A stretch of DNA of 16,591 bases. It comes from Bacteroidales bacterium GP4. GTDB taxonomy: Bacteria; Bacteroidota; Bacteroidia; Bacteroidales; Muribaculaceae. The stretch covers positions 16,728-33,318 of the forward strand of contig DAAL01000096.1 in assembly GCA_001701065.1 (NCBI GenBank), read 5' to 3'. The position numbers and the translations under genes are program-made. Position 1 is the first letter of the stretch. Every line of letters starts with the position of its first letter. This document shows, one piece after another, positions 8,842 through 15,340 of the stretch. Under the pieces are notes generated by a model, which worked only from the letters and a program-made list of their open reading frames with translations, was not told the origin of the DNA and searched no databases.

Positions 8842-10710
8842 TTATTCTTTTGGACGAAGGTCAATCCAGGGGAAGTAGCCGATCTTGCGTATTTCAAGCC
8901 AGCTGTGTTCGCAAGTGAATATAAGACCTATCGGGAGTGTAATGTCGGGAGTCACGAAGCGGTACTCGGGAAGAGCCTTACCGCTTGCAGTTACTTCATG
9001 GTCAACCATAGTCAATGTGTTGTCCTTCCAAGAGAAGTAAATGTGAGAAGTGGCTTCCATCATGTCGGCAACGTAGGTGTCCCAAGCGAATGACTGGGTC
9101 ATGGTGGAAGCAGCATAAGAGCCACCCCATCCGTAAGCGTCACATCGCAAGTAGTACCATTCAGAATAAGCAGGATCTTTTTCGCCGTCGGGGCAAGCCT
9201 GGTAACCGTTGGTGACTACAAGGTTCCAGAACTGCCAGTTGCCGCCACCTTCAGAGTGGTTGACAAACTCAAATCCGAACTTGTCAAATTCAGAATCCAT
9301 CTTTTCCATCTTACTCCAGTCAGTCCAGAATTGGTTGGAGAAGTCTTCCTTACCAACGAAGCGTGTTCCTTCCGGATAAACTTTACCAACAAATGTCTTG
9401 TCGACATCCATCATCAAGTGACCGCCTTCCACTGTGAGGAATGAACCGATGGTAGCAGGAAGGTCACCTTCGATATAGGTAGAATAATGACGAACTGTAC
9501 CGTCCTTAGCTGTTATGACATTGGTCACTGTGACTTTGTTGCCTTCACGGGTAATGTCCATTACCACTTTGGCACCATTCATCTCGGCTTTGAATGTATC
9601 CCAGTTGAAGTCACACTGGTTGTGGTCACCGTTATATAGGCTTGCCCAACCGTAATTGTCGGCACGCATATAAAGGTATTCGGTATAACCGTCGCCGCCG
9701 CGCTCAAGGCCGTTGGTTATTACAAGACCCCAGTTTTCCCAGTTGTTGTTGCCTGCTGTGAAGTTGGTGAACTCATAGTGCATGGTTCCGTCGCCGGTAA
9801 GGCTGATGTAAGGTGACCATACAGTCCAGAATCCGGTGGTGTTGTCCTCGTTACCCAACAGCGGATCAACCACGGGATACTCATCTTCTTCGCCGCCGGG
9901 TACCTTCTCGGAGAAGTCAATCTTACCCTTCTTGGGAGCGGTGAACTGCTTGGAGGCAATTTCGTTGCGGTAGAAAGTGATGTCGTCGATCAAGAAATTG
10001 GCGTGGGTGTCGGCTCCATAATTAAGGTAGATGTAGGGAGCCTGCGCCATAAGCTGAACGGCACCGGTGAAGTCAGTCTCGGTGGTAACGTCAGCTTTTT
10101 TCTTACCGTCAATGTAGATGGCGTAACCTGTGTCGCGCAGAACAAGAGCGCAATAGTGCCATTCATCGGGAGTGAGGTAGCCGGTTTTGTAGTCGGCGGG
10201 ATTGTTTTCGCTCCAAGAGCCTTGTGCGCCCTTGTAGCTCCACCATCCGTTGGTGGAAAAGTCGAGTGTCGATGAAGCGTCGCCGTTTTCCCAGTGCAGC
10301 AGCGGACTTTTTACGTCCTGAATGCCGAGGCCGAGGAATTCGCCTTCTTCATCGAAGATAGAGTCACTTAGCTGCTTAACCCAAAAAGTCATGGATGCAG
10401 CCTTCTGGCAAGTGACGCTGTTTAGGGGGTTAGCAATGCGGGCATAACCGTTGGAAAGGCTTAAAACCGGCGATTCTACCATGTCGTCGGTTATAACCTC
10501 GGGGAATTGTCCGTCGGGGTATGCCACAAGATTAAACACTAAAGGGTCAAGTCCTTCCTCAGCATCAAAATCGAGAGTAGCTACAGTCTCAAGCGTAGGA
10601 TAGACCTGATTACCTGCCGGCGGATCCATTTTGCCCCAGTCGTCGCTGCAGGACGTGGCGGCAAGAGCGAAACCCGCGATTAATAAAGACGATCTAATCT
10701 TTGTCTTCAT
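8842..10710 (-). CDS. Surface glycan-binding lipoprotein with LamG-like domain and two tandem Trp-rich modules
   Basis: A 622-residue lipoprotein, first gene of the operon and 25 bp before susC. The signal ends ATSC with Cys21, followed by SDDW, an acidic stretch like the export signal that places Bacteroidota lipoproteins on the cell surface. Residues about 42-255 look like a LamG/concanavalin-A-type jelly roll (MTFWVKQL, DEWHYCALVLRDTGYAIYIDGKKK, FLIDDITFYRNE). After a Gly/Glu/Pro linker (about 270-284) come two copies of one domain, about residues 285-435 and 452-607. They share FWTxW, NW-x2-W-x-LVxTNG, a Tyr-rich strand ending in YGW, and W-DT. No catalytic motif is visible, so binding rather than hydrolysis is likely. 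The position before susC matches the surface glycan-binding protein of the B. thetaiotaomicron arabinan locus (as I recall, BT0365). Family name unknown to me; function inferred. Confidence 0.85.
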   Translation of the reverse strand: MKTKIRSSLLIAGFALAATSCSDDWGKMDPPAGNQVYPTLETVATLDFDAEEGLDPLVFNLVAYPDGQFPEVITDDMVESPVLSLSNGYARIANPLNSVTCQKAASMTFWVKQLSDSIFDEEGEFLGLGIQDVKSPLLHWENGDASSTLDFSTNGWWSYKGAQGSWSENNPADYKTGYLTPDEWHYCALVLRDTGYAIYIDGKKKADVTTETDFTGAVQLMAQAPYIYLNYGADTHANFLIDDITFYRNEIASKQFTAPKKGKIDFSEKVPGGEEDEYPVVDPLLGNEDNTTGFWTVWSPYISLTGDGTMHYEFTNFTAGNNNWENWGLVITNGLERGGDGYTEYLYMRADNYGWASLYNGDHNQCDFNWDTFKAEMNGAKVVMDITREGNKVTVTNVITAKDGTVRHYSTYIEGDLPATIGSFLTVEGGHLMMDVDKTFVGKVYPEGTRFVGKEDFSNQFWTDWSKMEKMDSEFDKFGFEFVNHSEGGGNWQFWNLVVTNGYQACPDGEKDPAYSEWYYLRCDAYGWGGSYAASTMTQSFAWDTYVADMMEATSHIYFSWKDNTLTMVDHEVTASGKALPEYRFVTPDITLPIGLIFTCEHSWLEIRKIGYFPWIDLRPKE

Positions 10711-10913
10711 AATACAGATGTTTGTAAGGATTCTGCAATAATTACTATTGATTGGTTCTGTTGTTAAGGTTAACTTTCCGGCTGAATGGCTCAGAATCCG
10801 TTAAAGCCATCCTGTCGAAAATTTTGACTCTCGGGTACTCTACCTTCGGGTCATGGGTAAGGGTTAAAATTCATAATTGGTTAATGGTATTGTTATTTAA
10901 TGTTAATCTACCG
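10711..10913 (-). other. Predicted ~200-nt 5' leader of the lipoprotein-susCD operon
   Basis: No gene is visible between the predicted -7 box and the ATG at 10710. If transcription starts just downstream of that box, the mRNA has a leader of roughly 200 nt. Within it, 10786-10791 and 10805-10810 are perfect 6-base complements that could form a hairpin with a 13-base loop. Eight bases of that loop (10792-10799) are also perfectly complementary to 10728-10735, close to the start codon, which would make a pseudoknot-like fold. A small inverted repeat GTTAA-GG-TTAAC lies at 10763-10774. No known riboswitch was recognized. These pairings were found by eye and could be chance. Confidence 0.4.
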
Positions 10914-10921
10914 CAAAATTA
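10914..10921 (-). promoter_or_regulatory. Predicted -7 promoter box of the lipoprotein-susCD operon
   Basis: The minus strand reads TAATTTTG here, a full match to the Bacteroidota -7 consensus TAnnTTTG. There is no TTTG at the usual -33 distance; the nearest is 27 nt upstream inside the operator. This fits a promoter that depends on an activator. The box begins 22 nt after the last operator core. The stretch 10902-10920 is 15/19 identical to 15302-15320 in front of GH43, which supports it as a functional element. The transcription start would be near 10907-10910. Confidence 0.65.
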
Positions 10922-10942
10922 CCTAATTATATATATACGTAA

Positions 10943-10984
10943 GGTGGACAAATACGTAAAAAAGGTGGACAAATGCGTAAAAAT
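10943..10984 (-). promoter_or_regulatory. Tandem 21-bp direct-repeat operator, predicted HTCS binding site
   Basis: Two head-to-tail 21-bp units (10943-10963 and 10964-10984) are identical at 19 of 21 positions. On the minus strand each reads a T-run, ACG, C or T, then ATTTGTCCACC. The 21-bp period equals two helical turns, so both units face the same side of the DNA, as expected for a dimeric AraC-type regulator. The array lies directly upstream of the predicted -7 box, in the activator position. Known: HTCS proteins carry an AraC-type DNA-binding domain. Inferred: the HTCS encoded next door binds here to switch on the operon. Confidence 0.75.
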
Positions 10985-11000
10985 CGAAAATTTTTTACGC
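10975..11000 (-). repeat. Inverted repeat downstream of HTCS gene; weak terminator or operator flank
   Basis: Nine-base arms GCGTAAAAA (10975-10983) and TTTTTACGC (10992-11000) are perfect complements around an 8-base spacer. The element begins 27 bp past the HTCS stop codon, so in RNA it could form an A/U-rich hairpin that ends HTCS transcription, but it has no strong GC stem. One arm is also part of the distal operator unit, so it may simply extend the regulator's recognition site. I cannot separate the two readings from sequence alone. Confidence 0.35.
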
Positions 11001-11026
11001 AGCTAAACTGATTATAGTGTTGTTTT

Positions 11027-14000
11027 TCAGGAGCTTAATTGATGGGGGGGGGGATTTTCACCATTAAGCATACCTCGGGGTGTAATTTTGTAAAGAGCGG
11101 AGAAACATCTTGTAAAGTACTTGGAGTCATTGAACCCTACTTCGTAGGCAATTTCGGTAATGTTGAGTACCTTCGTTTCACGGTTTTTAACAATTAATTC
11201 TTTCGCCGCATTGAGTCGGTAGTTGCGGATGAAGTGGCTCGGCGACTGTCCGGCTATGCTCTGAAGTTTCTTGCTGAGAAGGCTTCTTGATATGCCGAGT
11301 GCCTCGCTGAAATCGTTTATGTCGAAGAACGAGTTGGTGTAGTTTGCCTGAAGAACTTCCATCACCTGGCGCATGAATTTGCTGTCGCGCGACTCCTCGT
11401 TGATGTTGAGGTTCTCCACCTGCATGTTGGACGAGAACAGGGCTTGATAGCGGGAACGCATCGAGAGAATGTTTTCGATACGTGCAAGCAGCACCTCTTC
11501 GTCGAACGGCTTGAGCAGATACTCCTCCACGCCTATCTTGTAGCCTTCGATTCTTGACTCACGGCTTGTCTTTGCGGTGAGCATGATGATGGGGATGTGG
11601 GATATTGCGAAGTTGTCCTTGATGCGTCGGGCAAGTTCAAGACCGTCCATCCCTGCCATCATGATGTCGGAGATGATGATATTGATGTCGTTGGAAAGCA
11701 GCATCTTAAGCCCTTCATCGCCGTCGGATGCCTCTACAACGTTGTATCTGTCAGATAGGATGGAGGCTATGTATCGGCGCATGTCTGGATTGTCCTCGAC
11801 CACCAATATTGTGGCTGATTTCTTGATGACGGTGGTTTCGCCGTGGGCTAAAGTGTCATCGGCGGGAGCGATGTCAGTGTCGGTGACCTGTTGTGAGGCC
11901 GAAACAGTCAAGGATGGGTCATCCATGGTCACCGGTATTGTGAAGCGGAACACGCACCCTGCCGAGCGGTGGTTTTTAGCCGAGATGTTGCCGCCGAGCA
12001 TGGTGATGACTTCCTTGCACAGATAAAGCCCGATGCCGCTGCCCATGCTGCCGAATACCGGATACTTGAGTGCGCTGTTGCCTTGGTAGAAGCGTTCAAA
12101 GACATATGGAAGGTCCTTTTCAGCAATTCCGGTGCCTGTGTCGTGTACGCTTACATATAATAAGGTGTCGCCTGAGCTTTTGTCGGGGACGAGAGCCGAA
12201 TATACGGTGACGGTGCCGCAGTCATTGGTGAACTTTATGGCGTTGCTGATAAGGTTTATCATGACTTTGCGCACGGAGTCCTCGTCGTAGAAGAACTCAG
12301 CCGCCGGCAAGCGGTAATTCTCGTGGATGGTGATGTTGCGCTCCCGGGCAAATTCGCGTATAGGCACAATGAGGTCATGCATGAACTGTCGGAAGTTGCC
12401 TTTGGTGCAGTGGGTTTCCATCTTGCCTGACTCCACTTTGCGGAAGTCCATCAGCTGATTCACAAGCGAAAGGAGGTACTTGGAGTTGCGGTCCACAAGC
12501 TGCAGCTGCTCGATCACCTGAGGATTGGAGCTTAACTTCAACGCACGCTGTATGGGACCCATAATCAGGGTGATGGGGGTGCGGAACTCATGGGTGATAT
12601 TGGTAAAGAATGATATTCGGTCGGTAGCCATCGCTTCTATCTGCCGCTTCTGTGCCTCTATCTCGGAGGTGTGGCGCAAAACTTCCTTCTCCAGAATCAC
12701 TTTTTGGCGGCGGTAGCTTCGGGTGCGGAAGTGAATCCAGCACCATATGCCCAGCGTGATTATACCTATAATAATAAGGATGAACCATGCGGTGCGGTAA
12801 AACGCAGGGCGCACATGGATGTTGATGCTGCTTATGGGGGCATTCTCCTTGTCGCCGTTGCTGCTGTAGCGGACTTTGAGGGTGTAGTTGCCGGCAGGAA
12901 GCGATGTGTAGTTGACTGAATGGAGGTCGCCGTTATCGTTAATCCAGTCTTCGTCCCAGCCTTCAAGACGGTATTGGTAGGTCCCGGGCTTGTCCGAGAA
13001 GTCGAGTGCCGAGAATTCGAGTCCTATCGAACGGTTGTTCTCATGCAGATAAATGTCCTTTGCTACAGTGATATTCATCCCTTTGAGAATATCCTTGTCG
13101 ATATAAATGGGTTCGTTGTCCACGTCCAGCCGGGTAAAGCGCACCATCGGCTGTGACTCATGGGGATGGGCATTGCGGATGCCTGAGATTTTGGACAATC
13201 CTTTTTCGGAGCCGAAAAGGAGGTCGTCGTTCTGGGTGTGTAGCGCCGCATTCCAGTAGAACGAATTGCTTATGAGTCCGTCGGAAGTGTTGTAAGTCTC
13301 AAATGTCTCCTGCTCGATGTTCATGCGCGCAAGTCCGTTGTTGGTTGCTATCCACAGGAATCCTTTGTTGTCCTGAAGAATGCTTTTTACGGTGTTGTTG
13401 GGCAGTCCGTGGTCGGTAGTGTAGGCTTTGAAGCTCTCTTTGCCGCCGTCCAATATCCTTCGGTAGAGTCCGTAGCCGTTGCTTCCGAGCCATATTGTCC
13501 CTTCCTGGTCCTGGAATATCCATGACAGGCGTTCGACGGTCGATGAATTGGGCTTGTCGAGTTTGTGTATCAATGAGCGGTGTTTCCATTTGTCGTTTTT
13601 CCGGCTGTGCAGGTCGATTATGAATAAGCCGGTGGAAGCGCCTAACCACAGGTTGCCCCCGCGGTCGATAATCATCCCTATATTTCCCACAATGGAGTCG
13701 GACACCTGCGCAGGCAGTGGAGCGATGATTTCATCCTTCTCCTGGTCGTAGAAAAAGATGCCTTGGCTGCCGCCTATCCACACTCCGTTGTTGATGGGGT
13801 CGTAGATGAGCGATGCTATGAAGTCGCTGAATCCGTCGAACGATGATTTGTCGAAATGCATTACCTTGAGAAGCGGCTCGGTGGGGATAAACACGTCAAG
13901 TCCGCCGCCCCATGTGCCCACCCACAGGCGGTTATTGTTGTCCATGGTCAGCGCGCTCACTGAATTGTGCACAAGCTGGCTGTTTTCAGCGGTGTGGTGG

Positions 14001-15208
14001 ACAAAATCCTTGGTTCCGGGGAAAAGACGGTCAAGACCGCCCTCGACGGTACCCACCCATATGCTTCCATCGTAAGATTCGCACAGCGCGTTGACTCTGT
14101 TGCTTGACAATGACGCTTTGTTTGCCGGTTCTGGCATGAAATTTTCAACAAAAAGCGACTTTGGCGACAGCATTTTCAGTCCGTTGCCTTCAGTGCACAC
14201 CCACAGGTTGCCGTCGTAGCTGAACACGGAATTGATGAAATTGGAGCCGAGGGTGCTTCCTGAGTTGAACATGGAGTTCTCGTCGATGTGCTCGAAGCTG
14301 TCAGTGACTTCATTGTATATGTTCAGTCCGCGGTAGGTGCTCACAAGCAGTTGCTGGCTTTCTTCGTCGACGTTATGGTACAGCGATATGTCGGAAATGA
14401 AGTTCTGTGACAGAGAGCCGGGGTCGGAAGCGTTGTAGAGGTAACGCTTCATTGTGTTTTCGTGGCGGTTAAAGCGGTAAATTCCCCAATCGGTGCCTAC
14501 CCATAGCTCATTTTTGAACGGCATTATGCATGTAATAAAGGAATTGTCGGCTATTTTTATAGGCGACGGTGATTTCTTTTCGGTTATTTTCCCGTCTTGA
14601 AGCGACAGGATGACCACACCGCCTTTCACCGGTGCCCACGCTGTGCCGTTACGGTCGATGTCGGCGATAAAATGACCGGTCAGTAGGGGATTGGTGTAAT
14701 AAGCCACATCTTTTATGTCTCCGTTCTTTTCAAAAACCACACACGCCACCCACCGGTTCCTTCCCATTATCCAGATGTTGCCTTTGGTGTCCTTGGTCAG
14801 AAAGTCAATGTCGGAGTCAAACACATGGCTGTACTTGGAAATGGAATCGCAGGGATGGTTGGTCATCGTTTTCAGGTCAAGCACACTCACGCCCTCGGCG
14901 GTTCCTATCCATAAACGCCGGAAATCATCTTCCACCGTCTTTTTTACGAAATTACTCTTCACTCGGCAATGGGGAGTGGAAGGCGCAATCTTGAAAAATG
15001 AATACCCGTCATAACGGCACAGTCCTCCGCCACCCAGCGAAAGCCACATGAATCCGGCGCGGTCACGGTACACATCGTCGACAAAATTATGGGGAAGCCC
15101 TTCATTAAGCGAGAGTGATCTCACGTTGAAACGCTGTGCGAAGCTTTCTTTTGCGCTTGCCGGCACGAATGAAAGCAATAGTGCGATTATGATATAGACG
15201 GGTCGCAA
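11027..15208 (-). CDS. Hybrid two-component system (HTCS) sensor kinase / AraC-type regulator
   Basis: A 1393-residue one-protein signaling system for PUL control. Order: signal peptide (cleavage about Ala19); periplasmic beta-propeller sensor repeats with recurrent LWIGT/IWVGT-type blades (about 25-700); a Y_Y_Y domain (about 725-800, with YQYRLEGWDEDW and LPAGNYTLKVRY); a membrane helix (about 808-826); histidine kinase with phospho-acceptor His873 in THEFRTP, N-box NLISNAIKFT, and G-boxes DTGTGIA and GSGIGLYL; a receiver with E1138/D1139, phospho-acceptor Asp1181 in SDIMM and Lys1233 in LKPF; and an AraC helix-turn-helix domain (about 1285-1385, ending EVGFNDSKYFTRCFSALYKITPRG). All key residues are present. 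The start is TTG: no in-frame ATG lies between an upstream stop (15233-15235) and codon 54. It likely senses an arabinan-derived oligosaccharide and activates the lipoprotein-susCD operon and divergent GH43; the ligand is inferred. Confidence 0.96.
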   Translation of the reverse strand: MRPVYIIIALLLSFVPASAKESFAQRFNVRSLSLNEGLPHNFVDDVYRDRAGFMWLSLGGGGLCRYDGYSFFKIAPSTPHCRVKSNFVKKTVEDDFRRLWIGTAEGVSVLDLKTMTNHPCDSISKYSHVFDSDIDFLTKDTKGNIWIMGRNRWVACVVFEKNGDIKDVAYYTNPLLTGHFIADIDRNGTAWAPVKGGVVILSLQDGKITEKKSPSPIKIADNSFITCIMPFKNELWVGTDWGIYRFNRHENTMKRYLYNASDPGSLSQNFISDISLYHNVDEESQQLLVSTYRGLNIYNEVTDSFEHIDENSMFNSGSTLGSNFINSVFSYDGNLWVCTEGNGLKMLSPKSLFVENFMPEPANKASLSSNRVNALCESYDGSIWVGTVEGGLDRLFPGTKDFVHHTAENSQLVHNSVSALTMDNNNRLWVGTWGGGLDVFIPTEPLLKVMHFDKSSFDGFSDFIASLIYDPINNGVWIGGSQGIFFYDQEKDEIIAPLPAQVSDSIVGNIGMIIDRGGNLWLGASTGLFIIDLHSRKNDKWKHRSLIHKLDKPNSSTVERLSWIFQDQEGTIWLGSNGYGLYRRILDGGKESFKAYTTDHGLPNNTVKSILQDNKGFLWIATNNGLARMNIEQETFETYNTSDGLISNSFYWNAALHTQNDDLLFGSEKGLSKISGIRNAHPHESQPMVRFTRLDVDNEPIYIDKDILKGMNITVAKDIYLHENNRSIGLEFSALDFSDKPGTYQYRLEGWDEDWINDNGDLHSVNYTSLPAGNYTLKVRYSSNGDKENAPISSINIHVRPAFYRTAWFILIIIGIITLGIWCWIHFRTRSYRRQKVILEKEVLRHTSEIEAQKRQIEAMATDRISFFTNITHEFRTPITLIMGPIQRALKLSSNPQVIEQLQLVDRNSKYLLSLVNQLMDFRKVESGKMETHCTKGNFRQFMHDLIVPIREFARERNITIHENYRLPAAEFFYDEDSVRKVMINLISNAIKFTNDCGTVTVYSALVPDKSSGDTLLYVSVHDTGTGIAEKDLPYVFERFYQGNSALKYPVFGSMGSGIGLYLCKEVITMLGGNISAKNHRSAGCVFRFTIPVTMDDPSLTVSASQQVTDTDIAPADDTLAHGETTVIKKSATILVVEDNPDMRRYIASILSDRYNVVEASDGDEGLKMLLSNDINIIISDIMMAGMDGLELARRIKDNFAISHIPIIMLTAKTSRESRIEGYKIGVEEYLLKPFDEEVLLARIENILSMRSRYQALFSSNMQVENLNINEESRDSKFMRQVMEVLQANYTNSFFDINDFSEALGISRSLLSKKLQSIAGQSPSHFIRNYRLNAAKELIVKNRETKVLNITEIAYEVGFNDSKYFTRCFSALYKITPRGMLNGENPPPHQLSS
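11044..11053. repeat. Ten-base homopolymeric G tract in HTCS 3' end
   Basis: Ten consecutive G residues on the plus strand encode the Pro-Pro-Pro-His stretch just before the HTCS C-terminus. Such tracts are prone to slippage or sequencing error. Losing one base would end the protein a few residues earlier, and gaining one would add about a dozen residues. The AraC domain lies upstream and would be intact in either case. Confidence 0.9.
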
Positions 15209-15238
15209 TAAAATGATTGGTAATGTTAGTTTTTACTG

Positions 15239-15280
15239 ATATTTTCGCAAAGTTACACCTTTTTTACTCAATATTCCACC
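15239..15280 (+). promoter_or_regulatory. Second, diverged 21-bp-period operator in the HTCS/GH43 divergent region
   Basis: Read on the plus strand toward GH43, two units (15239-15259 and 15260-15280) align without gaps to the 21-bp repeat upstream of the lipoprotein gene: 13/21 matches for the first and 17/21 for the second, including an exact shared CACCTTTTTTAC. The CACC cores are again 21 bp apart. Orientation relative to the activated gene and distance to the downstream promoter block are the same as in the other operator within 1 bp. The first unit covers the predicted -7 box of the HTCS gene on the opposite strand. Binding by the HTCS is inferred. Confidence 0.65.
15248..15255 (-). promoter_or_regulatory. 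Predicted -7 promoter box of the HTCS gene
   Basis: The minus strand reads TAACTTTG, a full match to the Bacteroidota TAnnTTTG -7 consensus, about 40 bp upstream of the TTG start. No convincing -33 TTTG is present at the normal distance. The box lies inside the first unit of the operator, so regulator binding there could block HTCS transcription. Confidence 0.5.
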
Positions 15281-15300
15281 TTTTGGTCAGAAATATTTAC

Positions 15301-15308
15301 GAATTTTA
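15301..15308 (+). promoter_or_regulatory. Predicted -7 region of the GH43 gene
   Basis: The plus strand reads GAATTTTA, an imperfect match to TAnnTTTG. It is proposed because the block 15302-15320 (AATTTTACGCTAAATTAAT) is 15/19 identical to the corresponding block at the operon promoter and sits at nearly the same distance from the operator (21 versus 22 nt after the last CCACC). A competing candidate TTAATTTG at 15316-15323 would leave a leader of only about 10 nt. No -33 TTTG lies at the normal distance, as expected for an activator-dependent promoter. Confidence 0.45.
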
Positions 15309-15340
15309 CGCTAAATTAATTTGCTTAACCTAAAAAATAG

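Noticed and set aside
10805..10865. Repeated TCGGGT-type segments in the leader considered as a terminator or riboswitch
   Set aside because: Only short, imperfect pairings of about 4 bp, no T-run following, and no recognizable aptamer.
10752..11006. 84-residue plus-strand open frame with a repeated KVDK(Y/C)VK motif
   Set aside because: The peptide repeat is only the translation of the 21-bp operator units. There is no family signature, and the frame lies across the promoter and leader of the opposite-strand operon.
11577..12026. 149-residue plus-strand open frame opposite the HTCS
   Set aside because: Low-complexity Met/Ser-rich product lying antisense to the conserved receiver and kinase domains; it is a shadow of real coding sequence.
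15316..15323. TTAATTTG as the GH43 -7 box
   Set aside because: It mismatches the second consensus base and would leave a leader of about 10 nt; the upstream block conserved with the other promoter is the better candidate, although this one is not excluded.
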